A stretch of 64,000 nt of DNA from Methanobrevibacter sp. TMH8. Lineage in GTDB: Archaea; Methanobacteriota; Methanobacteria; Methanobacteriales; Methanobacteriaceae. Below the pieces are notes generated by a model that had not been told where the DNA came from, searched no databases, and saw only the letters and a program-made list of their open reading frames with translations. Positions 39,214 through 49,650 of this stretch are shown here, piece by piece. A program made the translations under genes and the position numbers. The DNA lies in NCBI RefSeq assembly GCF_020148105.1, contig NZ_JAHLZE010000034.1, positions 62,001 to 126,000 of the forward strand. Reading direction: 5' to 3'. Position 1 is the stretch's first letter. The number at the start of each line of letters is the position of its first letter.

Positions 39214-40098
39214 TTGTTCTCTTTGAATGATACTATGAATTTAATGGCTAATATCATTATAAATGTTATAATAGCTTTTTTAGTTGGAAGTTTGCTATTA
39301 GGATTCCATAGAAAAGTTATGGCTAGAATACAGCTTAGACCTGGTCCTCCAATAATACAACATTTTCTCCATTCTTTGAAATTTTTCTTTAAAGAATCAA
39401 GCTTTCCTAAAACTGCATCTATGCCTTTTTATGTAGCTATAGCTAGTATGTACTGCGCTATATGGATTGTAGCAGTTATCGTTGGTCCAGTGACTTATGG
39501 TTCATTGTTATTAATCTTTGCAATTTATGCAGTTTATAAGATAGTTGAACATAATGCAGGATCTTCTTCAGGTTCTCCTTATGGTAAAATGAGTTGTGTA
39601 AGAGCAGTTTTTTCAGCTGCAGCTGAAATCCCATTATTTGCAGTTTTAGCTATTGTATTTCTTCAAACTGGAACTATGAATATTGGTGAGATTATTGCTT
39701 ATCAATCAGCTAATGGTCCTTTAATATTTTCAATACCTTTAGCAGCATTAATGTTCTTCATACTTTTACTTTCTAAATCACCTTACTCTCCATTTTCAAT
39801 TACTAAAGGAAAAGATATTATTTCTGGATTTGAAACTGAGCATTTTGGTGTTTTGAGAGGATATATGATGCTTTCAGAGTCAATTTCATGGTATATATTA
39901 TTATGGGTGTTTTTAACAGTTTTCTTTGGACCTCTTTCAATACTTTGGTATTTGATAGGTATGGTAGTTATCACAGCTATAACAGCACTTATAAATGCTA
40001 CTACTCCAATTCTTAATCCGAATCATTCTGTTATGAGTCAAATTACTATAGCTATTGTTGGAATAGGTGGATCAATTTTACTAATGTTTATAGTTTAA
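39214..40098 (+). CDS. ehaJ: Energy-converting hydrogenase A subunit J (NuoH-like)
   Basis: About 290 residues with eight helices. It contains the NuoH signature [21 protein letters not shown] (quinone-site arginine loop equivalent) near residue 30, and [31 protein letters not shown] and [21 protein letters not shown] further on. In group 4 hydrogenases this subunit anchors the hydrophilic arm and links it to ion transport. The start is uncertain: TTG 39214, TTG 39223 and ATG 39235 are all in frame and none has a good ribosome binding site. Confidence 0.9.
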   Translation: MFSLNDTMNLMANIIINVIIAFLVGSLLLGFHRKVMARIQLRPGPPIIQHFLHSLKFFFKESSFPKTASMPFYVAIASMYCAIWIVAVIVGPVTYGSLLLIFAIYAVYKIVEHNAGSSSGSPYGKMSCVRAVFSAAAEIPLFAVLAIVFLQTGTMNIGEIIAYQSANGPLIFSIPLAALMFFILLLSKSPYSPFSITKGKDIISGFETEHFGVLRGYMMLSESISWYILLWVFLTVFFGPLSILWYLIGMVVITAITALINATTPILNPNHSVMSQITIAIVGIGGSILLMFIV

Positions 40099-40112
40099 CT
40101 AAAGGAGATATT

Positions 40113-40370
40113 ATGGATAATGAAAAAGACTTTATTGTATTAACATCATTTGTAGCAGGTGGCATTATAATAGCTAGTGGATTAGCTGCAGTTTTACAAA
40201 GATGGGAAGTTATTCCTGTTACTATATTTGCCATTATTATATTTCCTTTAATATTATTACAATCTAAAAAGAAAATTGTACATTTAACTGAAAATTTGGA
40301 GAATATAATATTTATTATAACATTATTTGTGATAATAATAGGATTTATAGTGCTTTATAAACCAATGTAA
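40113..40370 (+). CDS. ehaK: Energy-converting hydrogenase A subunit K
   Basis: 85 residues with three hydrophobic helices; AAAGGAGATATT gives a clear start 14 bases after ehaJ. It is a small integral membrane subunit assigned by place and size in the operon. Confidence 0.82.
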   Translation: MDNEKDFIVLTSFVAGGIIIASGLAAVLQRWEVIPVTIFAIIIFPLILLQSKKKIVHLTENLENIIFIITLFVIIIGFIVLYKPM

Positions 40371-40423
40371 TCTGATGATTAATGAAATATGAGATATATG
40401 TTATTATTGAAATATGTGATATT

Positions 40424-40762
40424 ATGAGTGAATTATTATCCTATTTAATATATTTATTAGTGTTTATCATAGGGTCTGTTTTAGGTCTTTTAATCAGCTA
40501 TAAAAAACATGGAGAACCATTTGTATTTAATAATATTGATATAATTTCTTTAATTATAGCTATTATTGGATGGATACTTCTATTCAACTATGGATTGTTC
40601 TCATCTTTATTTGGATTTATTTATCCTGAAATCATAATTTCAATCGCATTATTCCTAATTGCTTTAGTAATAGGGATGAGGCCAGGTTATGGGAGAAAAG
40701 AAACAATAATTGCAATAATTATTTCAGCTATTATTTGGGTTATTGTTTATTTAATGATTTAA
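40424..40762 (+). CDS. ehaL: Energy-converting hydrogenase A subunit L
   Basis: 112 residues with four hydrophobic helices (YLIYLLVFIIGSVLGLLI, IISLIIAIIGWILLF, IIISIALFLIALVIGM, IIAIIISAIIWVIVYLM) and the cytoplasmic loop SYKKHGEPFVF. I take the ATG of MSELLS, preceded by GTGATATT, in the same arrangement as at rpl37ae; an ATG 42 bases upstream has no binding site. It is the last of the small membrane subunits before the hydrophilic part of the operon. Confidence 0.82.
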   Translation: MSELLSYLIYLLVFIIGSVLGLLISYKKHGEPFVFNNIDIISLIIAIIGWILLFNYGLFSSLFGFIYPEIIISIALFLIALVIGMRPGYGRKETIIAIIISAIIWVIVYLMI

Positions 40763-40959
40763 AATATTAATTTAAAATATTAATTATTCAAAAACTTCTA
40801 AAATAATTTATGATTTAAAAATTATAAAATTTATTAATTAAATAATATTTATAAAAAAATAATAAATAATATTAAAATAACATAAATAATGTTTAAAACA
40901 ACATAATGTTTAAGCAAATATTTAATATAATACTTTATATAATGTTTATTGGTGATAAT

Positions 40960-41346
40960 GTGGACGAAGATAAGCAGCTTTTGGAAAAGATGAAGTTGAG
41001 AATCCTTCGAAGTTTCAGATGGAAGGAAGATGTTATTACTCCATTAGCTAGTGAATTAGAAATTACAAATGAAGAATTTGAAAAGATTCTTATGAATCAT
41101 TTAGATATGTCTGGTTTGGAAGCTCTTCATGCTACACTTGAATCAGCTAGACCGAAATGTATAGCTGAAAAACTTCATGCTGATTTACGACTTTGTTGGT
41201 TATGTGATGTAATGGAAATAATCACAGTTGAAGAATCTAATAGAATCAAAACGAATTTAGTAAATGATATTATAAATGGAAAAAAATATTCTGATGCTTT
41301 AGAAATTGGTAAAAAGCAAGTTTTAGATTTGCTTTTGATTGAATAA
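40960..41346 (+). CDS. ehaM: Energy-converting hydrogenase A subunit M (DUF1959)
   Basis: 128 residues, soluble and helical: EKMKLRILRSFRWKEDVITPLASEL at the start and HLDMSGLEALHATLESARPKC in the middle are the DUF1959 signature, a family found in Eha and not in Ehb. This is the key marker that identifies the operon. The GTG start is set by GGTGAT three bases upstream; the ATG 54 bases earlier would add an atypical hydrophobic stretch. It is one of the non-conserved hydrophilic subunits without known function. Confidence 0.88.
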   Translation: MDEDKQLLEKMKLRILRSFRWKEDVITPLASELEITNEEFEKILMNHLDMSGLEALHATLESARPKCIAEKLHADLRLCWLCDVMEIITVEESNRIKTNLVNDIINGKKYSDALEIGKKQVLDLLLIE

Positions 41347-41504
41347 ATAAAAATGAATATAAAATTTATTCTTATAAATTAATCTAATAAATTATTTAAA
41401 TAAATTTAAAATTAAATTAAAGTTAAATTAAAGTTAAATTAAAATTAAAACTGAATTATAAAATAATATTTAATTTAAAAATATTGTTTATAAGAGGTCA
41501 CCAA

Positions 41505-41993
41505 ATGTTAAATACTCTTAAAGACGTTGTGAGAAAAAGTTCTATCCATGTTTGTTTAGTAAATTGTGGAGGATGTAATGGTTGTGATGTTGAGATTGTT
41601 GCTCTTCTTTCTCCTAGATATGATCTTGAACAATATGGTATTTATGTACACAGTAATCCTCGTGAAGCTGATGTTATATTAATTACTGGAGCTGTTACTG
41701 AACAATGGATTAAAAAAATAAGAAGGATATATACAAAAGCTCCTGAACCTAAGGTAGTTGCTTGTGTAGGTAATTGCCCATTATCTGGAGATGTTTTTAA
41801 CCAAGAAGGTGGAAGTGTTCATGCTCCAGTTTCTGATTTTATCCCAGTTGATGCAGAAATTCCTGGTTGTCCTCCAAGACCAAGTGAAATATTAGGAGCT
41901 ATTCTTGCTGTGGCTCCAGGGGCTATTGCAGCTAAAGGAAGACAAACAAATGGTAAAGAAAATGCTAAAGAAGAAACTGGAGGAGAAAAATAA
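41505..41993 (+). CDS. ehaN: Energy-converting [NiFe] hydrogenase A small subunit
   Basis: 162 residues of the NuoB/hydrogenase small-subunit family. Cys ligands of the proximal [4Fe-4S] cluster are seen in [12 protein letters not shown] (residues ~20-31), [10 protein letters not shown] near 87 and [10 protein letters not shown] near 126. It passes electrons from the [NiFe] site to the polyferredoxins. AGAGGTCACCAA sets the ATG. The stop and the ehaO start overlap as TAATG. The Lys/Glu/Gly-rich tail (about 145-162) is a short extension. Confidence 0.93.
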   Translation: MLNTLKDVVRKSSIHVCLVNCGGCNGCDVEIVALLSPRYDLEQYGIYVHSNPREADVILITGAVTEQWIKKIRRIYTKAPEPKVVACVGNCPLSGDVFNQEGGSVHAPVSDFIPVDAEIPGCPPRPSEILGAILAVAPGAIAAKGRQTNGKENAKEETGGEK

Positions 41994-43120
41994 TGATATT
42001 GCCTATTGGACCAGTTCATCCTGGGTTAAAAGAGCCTCTTCGACTTAAGTTACATACACAAGGTGAAAGAGTATTAAAAGCTGAAATTGATTATGGTTAT
42101 GTTCATAGAGGAATTGAACGAATCATGGAAGGTAAAACCTGGCAAAAATGTATATATCTTGCTGAAAGAGTCTGTGGGATTTGTTCTTATGAACATACTC
42201 AAACATTTGCTGAGGTAATTGAGAAAATTTCTGATGAAAGAGCTCCAATGAGAGCTCAGTTTTTAAGAATTATTACTAATGAACTTGATAGAATTCAAAG
42301 TCATTTTTTAGCTAATTCTACTTACTTTAAATCAATGGAACATGAAACTTTATTCATGTATATGTTATCTTTAAGAGAACATGCAATGGATGCAATTGAA
42401 CTTCTTACTGGAAATAGGGTCAATATGGGTTGGAATGTTGTTGGCGGTGTCCGTATGGATGCAAAAAAAGTTCACCTTGATCAAATTCTAGAAAAGATTA
42501 AACTTATTGAAAATGATTTAGATAGATATGTAGAGATTTTTGATCAAGGTCCATTAGTTGGCCTTCGTTCTAAAGATGTTGGAAAAATGACAAAAGATGA
42601 AGCTTTGAAAGGAAGGGCTGTTGGGCCTATTGGTAGAGCTTCTGGATTAAAACATGATTTAAGAGAGCAACATCATACTTATAGGGAGAATTTTGAATTT
42701 AAACCTATTTGGAGAAAAGAAGGAGATAATTATGCTCGAACTATGAATAGATTTAATGAAATTCCTCAATCTATTGATTTAATTAGACAAGCTATTGATA
42801 ATTTACCTGAAGGAGATATTAGAACTAAAGTAGATATTGGTTCTGGATATGCTGAATGGAGAAATGAAGCTCCTAGGGGAGAAGTAGCTTATATGGCTGA
42901 GACTAATGGCAATCTGATTAAACATATTTCTATTAGAACTCCTAGTATTATGAATATTGATTCTTGTGCTAAATATATGCTTAAAGATGTTGCTACTGTA
43001 TCTGATGCTGTAGCTACTTATGCAAGTGCAGATCCATGTATTGCTTGTGCTGAAAGAGTTGCTATTGTTGATATTGATAAAAAAGAGGTTTTGACTAAAG
43101 ATATTTTTAATTTAAAGTAA
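41993..43120 (+). CDS. ehaO: Energy-converting [NiFe] hydrogenase A large subunit
   Basis: 375 residues with intact nickel ligands: [11 protein letters not shown] (Cys 61 and 64) and, near the C-terminus, DPCIACAER (Cys 349 and 352). Both pairs are needed for the [NiFe] centre, so this is a true hydrogenase subunit and not a Complex-I-like relative. The C-terminus extends 23 residues beyond the last Cys without an obvious protease-cleaved peptide, as is usual in group 4 enzymes. GGAGGAG in the end of ehaN supplies the ribosome binding site. Confidence 0.95.
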   Translation: MILPIGPVHPGLKEPLRLKLHTQGERVLKAEIDYGYVHRGIERIMEGKTWQKCIYLAERVCGICSYEHTQTFAEVIEKISDERAPMRAQFLRIITNELDRIQSHFLANSTYFKSMEHETLFMYMLSLREHAMDAIELLTGNRVNMGWNVVGGVRMDAKKVHLDQILEKIKLIENDLDRYVEIFDQGPLVGLRSKDVGKMTKDEALKGRAVGPIGRASGLKHDLREQHHTYRENFEFKPIWRKEGDNYARTMNRFNEIPQSIDLIRQAIDNLPEGDIRTKVDIGSGYAEWRNEAPRGEVAYMAETNGNLIKHISIRTPSIMNIDSCAKYMLKDVATVSDAVATYASADPCIACAERVAIVDIDKKEVLTKDIFNLK

Positions 43121-43155
43121 TATTTAAAATTATTATAATATTATATTATTATACA

Positions 43156-43178
43156 TGTGTAAATAAAATTTATACACA
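43156..43178 (+). other. Small hairpin between ehaO and ehaP
   Basis: TGTGTA and TACACA (43156-43161, 43173-43178) with AAT/ATT inside can form a hairpin in the 153-base gap. No T run follows, so it is more likely an mRNA processing or stability element than a terminator. Weak evidence. Confidence 0.3.
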
Positions 43179-43273
43179 GATTTAATAAATAATGTTTAAT
43201 TAATAAAGGTTGATTAAAAAATTAGTATATATAGTTTAATAAATAAAATTTATTTGAATAATAAGGGTAAAAT

Positions 43274-44302
43274 ATGTCTTCTGTAATTTGGTATTTGTAT
43301 GAATTCGCAAGAAAAACCTTTGTAGAGGGGTTTACTAATGCAAAATCTAAACATGATATTGTAGAAACTCCTGATAGATTCAGGGATTTTCCAGAAGTTA
43401 TTAAAGAATATTGCATTGCTTGTGGTGCCTGTACTCAGTCTTGTCCTTCTCCTAACGCTATAAAACTTGTTAGGGAAGCTGATAATGATGATGGGGAAGG
43501 TATTACTTATCCTGTGATTAATAAGGGAGCTTGTATTAGATGTGGTTTTTGTGCAGAAGTATGTCCAACTGATCCAAAAACTCTTCTTTGTGGTGAAAAT
43601 CACCTGATTAGAGAAGAATTTAATATTATTCCTTCTAAAAGACAATACACAATTGATGACTTTTTATGTATCAAATGTAAAAAGTGTATGAAGTCTTGTC
43701 CTGTCGAAGGAGCGATAATTGAGAAAGATAATAAAATCGCAGTTGATCAAGCTAAATGTATTTCATGTGGTAATTGCTTAGAATCTTGTCCTGTCAAAGG
43801 AGCTATGAAAGGAGTATTTATAGATAATCTTGAAGATCAAAAAGCTATAATAAGATTGGTTGTAAACACTCTTGAAAAATTCATTGAAAGTAAAGAAGAT
43901 GAATTACAAGAATTACCTCCTGAAAAGATACTTAAGTTACAATTTCCTTTATCTGAAATTTGGGATAAAGCTTTAGAAATCTTACCTGATGAAGAAGTAG
44001 CTTTAGAAATAATCGAAAATGCTACTGATAGATTAAAAATTAGAATAATTACTTGGGATGAATCTAAATGTAAGAAATGTCACCTTTGTATTGATGAATG
44101 TCCTACTGGTGCAATTACCTATAATTCTGAGAAAAATGAAGTCAAAAGAGATTCTAAAAAATGTTTGAGATGTAGTAATTGTTATCAAACATGTCCTTTC
44201 TGTGTTGTAAGATATTTTATAGCTAAATTTTTACTTGATGAAGTTAATGGAGAAAAAGTTATCTTAATAACATTAAATGAATCTCAATTAGCTAATAGAT
44301 GA
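43274..44302 (+). CDS. ehaP: Energy-converting hydrogenase A polyferredoxin, 6 [4Fe-4S]
   Basis: 342 residues with six C-x2-C-x2-C-x3-C motifs: [55 protein letters not shown] and [12 protein letters not shown] helical insert of about 85 residues separates clusters four and five. Six clusters is exactly the known EhaP composition. It should carry electrons from EhaN toward ferredoxin or other acceptors. AAGGGTAAAAT precedes the ATG. Confidence 0.92.
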   Translation: MSSVIWYLYEFARKTFVEGFTNAKSKHDIVETPDRFRDFPEVIKEYCIACGACTQSCPSPNAIKLVREADNDDGEGITYPVINKGACIRCGFCAEVCPTDPKTLLCGENHLIREEFNIIPSKRQYTIDDFLCIKCKKCMKSCPVEGAIIEKDNKIAVDQAKCISCGNCLESCPVKGAMKGVFIDNLEDQKAIIRLVVNTLEKFIESKEDELQELPPEKILKLQFPLSEIWDKALEILPDEEVALEIIENATDRLKIRIITWDESKCKKCHLCIDECPTGAITYNSEKNEVKRDSKKCLRCSNCYQTCPFCVVRYFIAKFLLDEVNGEKVILITLNESQLANR

Positions 44303-44590
44303 AAATCTAATATTTGAATGTTATATTGTTTGGATTATATTAAATTAAAGTTATTATATTAAAAATTATAATATTAAAAATTATATATTAAAATTCATAT
44401 TATTAAAATATATTAAAAATTATATATTAAAATTCATATTATTAAAATATATTAAAAATTATAATTATGGAAAATTATTTAAAATTTATAAAATTTTCAT
44501 GAAATTAAAATTTATTATATGAAAAATATCATGTTTATATTTGTTTATCAAGTATTTTCATATGTTTATTATTAAATTTTATACTAGGAG

Positions 44591-45946
44591 ATGATTATTA
44601 TCGAGGTTTCTACTAAAAAATGCACTAAACCTTTAAGAGAGGTTGAAGTCGATTATGAAATTGACAATAGTAAGTGCGAGATATGCAAAGACAAACCTTG
44701 TCTTGAAGCTTGTCCAGTAGAAGCTATCTACATAGATTCTGAAAATGACCTTACTAAGATTAATGAGAAATGTTTTGGATGTGTTTTATGTAGAAAAGCT
44801 TGTCCTTATGATGCAATAAATATAGAAACAAAATTAGCTGACCCAATTAGAGAGAATATTCCTAATATTAATTCTAAACTTTGTAGGGCATGTGGGGCTT
44901 GTGTTTCTTCTTGTAAAACTGGAGCTATTCATTTAACTTCTTCTGGAAGTGAAGAAGTTCATAGTGAAATAGATGAAGATAAATGTGTTAGATGTGGATA
45001 TTGTTTTAGATCTTGTCCTACTGATGCAATTAAATATGGAGAAATTCTTCCAAGAACAGTTTCTGGTGGAAGAGCAATTGTTGTGAACCAAAAAGATTGT
45101 ATTGGATGTATGACCTGTACAAGAATATGTCCTTCTCGTGGAGCAATAAATATAGGTAAAACAAGTAAATTACCATATATTGATCCCTCATATTGTGCTA
45201 GGTGTGAAGAATGTATGGAAGTTTGTCCTTCCTCAGCTATTAAATATTCTTCCCGTAAAAAAGCTTATGAATCCTTTAACAAAATTAGATCATTGGAAAT
45301 AGCTTCTAGTATTATTGATAAAGACATTAAAAAATTATCTAATGATATTTCTAAAATCGATTCTTTATTAGCTAATTTAGTTGGTGTTTTATCTTCTAAT
45401 ACAGAAAATCAATTTGAAATTAATGTAACTGATAGAATCACTAAAGAATTAGATAATACTACTTCATCTGATATTGTTGTAGTTGAAATGAAAGACTTAG
45501 TGGAATATTTCCCACCAATTCGTAAAATTAAGGTTTTTGAATATTCTTGTATTGGATGTGGTGAATGTATTAGTGTTTGTCCAGTAAATGCTATTTGGCT
45601 CGAAGCTCCTTCTCCAATTCACATTGATGAAAAATGTGTTTTCTGTGGAAAATGTGTTCCAAGATGTCCTGTAACAGCTATTGAATTAATCGAAGACTTC
45701 TTTGAAATTCGTGATGATGATATTTACTTTATTAGAAGAAATATTACTGATGTTAGGGATGGTGAATTTGAGATTCATAAGAATCTATGTCAAGCCTGTG
45801 GAGTTTGTGTAAACCAATGTCCTGTAGATGCATTAACTTTAAAAAATGATGAAATCTATGTAAATCAAGATTTATGTATTTCTTGTAGAGAATGTGAAGC
45901 ATTATGTCCAGTTAATGCTATAAAAATAGATTTAAATAATGAATAA
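44591..45946 (+). CDS. ehaQ: Energy-converting hydrogenase A polyferredoxin, 10 [4Fe-4S]
   Basis: 451 residues. I count ten [4Fe-4S] motifs, the first (CEICKDKPCLEAC) with one longer spacing and the third ending in Lys (CRACGACVSSCK). A coiled, cluster-free stretch of about 90 residues (roughly 215-305) splits the chain into six and four clusters. Ten clusters matches EhaQ. The ATG overlaps GGAGATGAT, which looks like the ribosome binding site itself, so translation might begin a few codons on. The gap to ehaP (288 bases) is AT-rich. Confidence 0.9.
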   Translation: MIIIEVSTKKCTKPLREVEVDYEIDNSKCEICKDKPCLEACPVEAIYIDSENDLTKINEKCFGCVLCRKACPYDAINIETKLADPIRENIPNINSKLCRACGACVSSCKTGAIHLTSSGSEEVHSEIDEDKCVRCGYCFRSCPTDAIKYGEILPRTVSGGRAIVVNQKDCIGCMTCTRICPSRGAINIGKTSKLPYIDPSYCARCEECMEVCPSSAIKYSSRKKAYESFNKIRSLEIASSIIDKDIKKLSNDISKIDSLLANLVGVLSSNTENQFEINVTDRITKELDNTTSSDIVVVEMKDLVEYFPPIRKIKVFEYSCIGCGECISVCPVNAIWLEAPSPIHIDEKCVFCGKCVPRCPVTAIELIEDFFEIRDDDIYFIRRNITDVRDGEFEIHKNLCQACGVCVNQCPVDALTLKNDEIYVNQDLCISCRECEALCPVNAIKIDLNNE

Positions 45947-46055
45947 TTTTATTGTTAATTTTATAATATAATATATAAATTTATATATCAATTCATAATA
46001 TTTATATTCAAATATTTTATTTATTTTATATTATTTTTAGTTATGGAGGAATTAT

Positions 46056-47120
46056 TTGCTGAAAAAATTATTTGTCACTGATTGTGAAGGACCTTTATCC
46101 TTAAATGATAATGCATATGAACTTGCTAAAGAATTTATTCCAGAAGGTGATGAATTTTTTAGGATAATTAGTTTATTTGATGATTATTTAGTTGATATTG
46201 TTAAAAAAGCAGATTATAATTCTGGTAATACACTTAAACTTATTGCTCCCTTTTTTAAAGCATATGGTGTAACTAATGAAGATATTGTCAAGTTTTCTAA
46301 AGAAAATATTTTCTTCATTGATGATGCTTCAGACACTATTGAATTAGCTAAAAAATCTATGGATTCTTTTATAGTTAGTACTAGTTATGGTCAATATATT
46401 GAAGCTGTATGTAATAATTTAAGTTTTCCATTTGAAAATACATTTTACACATTAATTGATTTAGATAACTTTGAGATTTCTAATGAAGAAATTGAAAAAT
46501 TATATGAATTTAAAGATATTATTTCACAAATAGCTGAAAGAGAAAAAAAAGAAGGATCTCTGGATGTTGATCAACTGAATAAAATATTCTTTGAAGAGAT
46601 CCCAAAAATGAATATAAATAAGTTAACTGACAGTATTATATGTGTTGGAGGAATTGAAAAACAAAAAGCTATTGAAGAGATATTGTCTAGTTTTAATCTT
46701 GAGAAAAGTGGTTTAATGTATGTTGGAGATAGTCATACTGATATTGAACCTTTAAAGTTTGCAAAAGAGCATGGAGGAATCGCTGTTTCTTTTAATGGTA
46801 ATGAAGCTGCTGTGAAAGAATCTGAAATAGCTATTATATCTGAAAATACAATAGCAACTTCTCTTTTAATTGATCTTCATAGTAAATTTAACAAAGATTA
46901 TGTTTTGGAATTTGTTAAATCATATTCTTCAGATCCTAAACGAGCTTTTGAGAGTTTTAGAATTGGATTTGCGTTAATTGATAAATTCAATGAAATATTC
47001 TCAGATAAAGATTTACCTATTATTGAAATTATAACTGAAGATAATATTGATGATATCATAAATGAAAGTATAGAAATGAGAAAAAAAATACGTGGGCTTA
47101 ATATTGGTTCTTTGGGATAA
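46056..47120 (+). CDS. ehaR: Eha operon HAD-like protein EhaR
   Basis: 354 residues from a TTG start fixed by GGAGGA with five-base spacing. HAD fold: motif I VTDCEGPLS at the N-terminus and motif IV YVGDSHTDIEPL near 225. The second acidic residue of motif I is Glu, not Asp (D-x-E), which is unusual for phosphatases of this superfamily where it acts as general acid/base. It corresponds to the accessory gene ehaR of other eha operons. Whether it is a phosphatase or a structural subunit is unknown. Confidence 0.82.
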   Translation: MLKKLFVTDCEGPLSLNDNAYELAKEFIPEGDEFFRIISLFDDYLVDIVKKADYNSGNTLKLIAPFFKAYGVTNEDIVKFSKENIFFIDDASDTIELAKKSMDSFIVSTSYGQYIEAVCNNLSFPFENTFYTLIDLDNFEISNEEIEKLYEFKDIISQIAEREKKEGSLDVDQLNKIFFEEIPKMNINKLTDSIICVGGIEKQKAIEEILSSFNLEKSGLMYVGDSHTDIEPLKFAKEHGGIAVSFNGNEAAVKESEIAIISENTIATSLLIDLHSKFNKDYVLEFVKSYSSDPKRAFESFRIGFALIDKFNEIFSDKDLPIIEIITEDNIDDIINESIEMRKKIRGLNIGSLG

Positions 47121-47228
47121 TTTTAGAATTTTAAACTAATTTTAGGATTTTAAAGTAATTTAAGAATTTTTAACTAATTTTAGAATTAAATTTATAGTCT
47201 ATGGATTTTGTAATAATGGTGTTTAATA

Positions 47229-48128
47229 ATGAATAAAGGTATAATTGAAGATACTTTTGCAGAATGTTTTTCTGGAAAGTATATAAGGGCTTTGATTACT
47301 GCAGAAGATGATGAAACTCTTAAAAAAGCTGCATATGATTCTACTTCAACTCCTGGTGCAGTTATTGGAAGAATTGAAGGAGGAGTTGAAAGATTTGTTG
47401 GAAAAAATGAAACTCCTGATGGTAGAAAAGGGGTTATTGTCCAATATTGGTTTGGGCTTGATGATCTGGAAAAATTTGAACTAGAGTTATCTTATAGAAT
47501 TCGTCAAGACATTTTAGTAAAACCATTTACACGAATGTTTAGCTATCCAAAAGAGTCTGATTCTAAGGGATCTATTGGGACAATGAAACAAGTTGGTCAT
47601 TGTGGGGATGGATATGAATGGATAGAAAATAAATTTGATCGTGAGATGATTAATGTTCCAATAGCTGTTCCTGACTTTCAAATTGAATCAAAACTTGTAT
47701 ATGATGAAGGAATTATGGGAGCTAACTTTTGGTATATGTGTAAAACAAAAGAAGCTGTACTTGGTGCTGGTGAATTAGCTATTGATGCGATAATGGATGT
47801 TGAAGGGGCAATATCTCCTTTTGGAATTTGTTCAGCTGCTTCTAAGACTGAAACTAACTATCCATGGATCGGTCCAACTACTAATCACCCATTTTGTCCT
47901 TCTTTAAAGAAAGATATATCTGAAATTTCTAAAGTTCCTGATTCTGTTAATTATATTCCTGAAATTGTTATTAATGGAACTGACATGGAAATAGCTAAAT
48001 TAGCTATGAAAAATGCTATTGAATCTATTTTAGATAGTGTTTATGCTTCAGACATTGTAAAAATTTCTGCAGGGAATTTTAATGGTAAATTAGGTCAATA
48101 TAATATTAATTTATTAGATCTTTTTTAA
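47229..48128 (+). CDS. ehaS: Formylmethanofuran:H4MPT formyltransferase paralogue (EhaS)
   Basis: 299 residues, related along its length to formylmethanofuran:tetrahydromethanopterin formyltransferase: start [21 protein letters not shown], then [18 protein letters not shown] and [24 protein letters not shown]. Methanogens have a separate catalytic ftr; the copy in the eha operon is called ehaS (FtrII). It may still be active or may tie the hydrogenase to the first steps of CO2 reduction, which need Eha-made reduced ferredoxin. AATGGTGTTTAATA precedes the ATG. Confidence 0.87.
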   Translation: MNKGIIEDTFAECFSGKYIRALITAEDDETLKKAAYDSTSTPGAVIGRIEGGVERFVGKNETPDGRKGVIVQYWFGLDDLEKFELELSYRIRQDILVKPFTRMFSYPKESDSKGSIGTMKQVGHCGDGYEWIENKFDREMINVPIAVPDFQIESKLVYDEGIMGANFWYMCKTKEAVLGAGELAIDAIMDVEGAISPFGICSAASKTETNYPWIGPTTNHPFCPSLKKDISEISKVPDSVNYIPEIVINGTDMEIAKLAMKNAIESILDSVYASDIVKISAGNFNGKLGQYNINLLDLF

Positions 48129-48222
48129 GAATTATTTTATTAAATCTCATTTATTTGATTTTCTAAGAAATATATTATTGATAAAAAATATATAACTTTA
48201 TAGAATCTTTAGAGGTGTTTTA

Positions 48223-49209
48223 ATGAGTGTTTTTGATGATAATATTCAAGTAGATATTATTGGATTTGGAGCTTTAAATCTTGATAAAATGTATTATGTA
48301 ACTGATATTGCATGTCATGATGAAGAAAGTTATATTAAAGACTATGATGCAAATCCTGGAGGTTCTGCTGCTAATACTATTATTGGACTTTCTCGTTTAG
48401 GGATTTCTACTTCCTATATTGGTAAAGTAGCTGATGATGAAGAAGGGGAAATACTCGAAATGAATTTAATTTCTGAAGGTGTTTTTGTTAATAATTTAAT
48501 TGAAGCTGAAAAAGGTAACTCTGGAAAAGTTATTGGTTTTATTGATGAAAATGGTGAACGTGCACTATATGTTGAGTCTGGTGTTAATGATGAAATAAAG
48601 ATTGATGAAATTCATATTGATCATATTAATACAGCTAAGATAATGCATTTTTCTTCTTTTTTTGGTGATTCTTTTAATACTCAAAATGAACTTATTGATT
48701 ATCTTCCAGATTCTATGATATTAAGTTTAGATCCTGGAATGTTTTACGCTAAAAAAGGAATAAATCTCCTAAAAAAAATATTAAATAGAACTAATATCCT
48801 TCTTATTAATGAAACTGAACTTAAAATACTGTTTGAAGAATATTATTCTAAAATTGATGCTATTAATTCAGATGAAAAATTGACATTTAGAGATTTAGCA
48901 GTTCATATTCTTGATGATGGAATAGGTACTGTTGTTGTTAAAAGAGGAATAAAAAGTGTCTATGCTATTAATAATAATGAAGAAGTAAAAGTTCCTATAT
49001 TTGAAACTGATGTTATTGATACAACTGCTGCTGGTGATTCTTTCAATGCTGGGTTTTTATATTCTTATTTAAAAGGATATTCTCTAGAAAAATCTTGTTT
49101 AATTGGAAACTGGATAGCTTCTAAATGTGTGGAAAATATTGGTACTAATGGACTTCCTTATAAAAAAGAGTTAGAAGAATTTGAAAAAAATATTAATTCT
49201 GAAATATGA
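48223..49209 (+). CDS. ehaT: PfkB-family sugar kinase (EhaT)
   Basis: 328 residues. The first PfkB signature is NPGGSAANTIIGLSRLG (about 46-62), and the second, with the catalytic Asp, is DTTAAGDSFNAGFLYSYL (about 266-283). These are ribokinase-like enzymes that phosphorylate sugars or nucleosides. It is the last gene of the canonical eha order (EhaT). Why it is linked to the hydrogenase is not known. AGAGGTGTTTTA precedes the ATG. Confidence 0.87.
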   Translation: MSVFDDNIQVDIIGFGALNLDKMYYVTDIACHDEESYIKDYDANPGGSAANTIIGLSRLGISTSYIGKVADDEEGEILEMNLISEGVFVNNLIEAEKGNSGKVIGFIDENGERALYVESGVNDEIKIDEIHIDHINTAKIMHFSSFFGDSFNTQNELIDYLPDSMILSLDPGMFYAKKGINLLKKILNRTNILLINETELKILFEEYYSKIDAINSDEKLTFRDLAVHILDDGIGTVVVKRGIKSVYAINNNEEVKVPIFETDVIDTTAAGDSFNAGFLYSYLKGYSLEKSCLIGNWIASKCVENIGTNGLPYKKELEEFEKNINSEI

Positions 49210-49650
49210 AAATATAATTAATTTATGAGCTAAATTCTTTAAATATTTTTAGATATGTTTTAATTAAGTAGTTTGATATGAATATCTTTAAATATTTTTA
49301 GATATGTTTTTATTATTTAATAGCTTTGTATTATGAATATTTTTGAATATATTGTAGAATATTAACAATAAGATAATAATATATATTAGAAATATTAAAA
49401 TAATTATAATAGAATAATATATAATTAATTAATGAAGATAGGTTTATTGAAAGTTAGTTTATGCTTTTTAATATAATTATTTAATAAATTAATTATTTAT
49501 TTATTAATTATTTAGTAAATATTATTTATTTAGTTAATAAATCTTCATCAACGATTTAAATGTTAACTTTACGATTTAATATATATAAATATGATTTAAG
49601 CTATGATCAATTAATAGATCCATTATCTGTTAATGATTGTGAGGGAAATT
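49210..49650. repeat. Intergenic region with 26-base perfect direct repeat
   Basis: After ehaT, the same 26-base sequence (core TTTAAATATTTTTAGATATG) occurs at 49236-49261 and 49285-49310, with further decayed TATGAATATTTTTGAATAT copies after it. The remainder is AT-rich. A TATA-like ATATATATAAATATG near 49577-49591 probably serves the polyferredoxin gene. A transcript break after ehaT is plausible. Confidence 0.65.

Noticed and set aside
43250-43645. 131-codon frame antisense to ehaP
   Set aside because: Shadow of the Cys-rich polyferredoxin frame; Asn/Ser/Thr/Phe-rich product without recognisable domain.
34593-49209. Energy-converting hydrogenase B (ehb) as identity of the large operon
   Set aside because: The DUF1959 subunit, the pair of 6- and 10-cluster polyferredoxins, the short NuoL-like subunit and the trailing HAD, Ftr-like and PfkB genes fit Eha, not Ehb.
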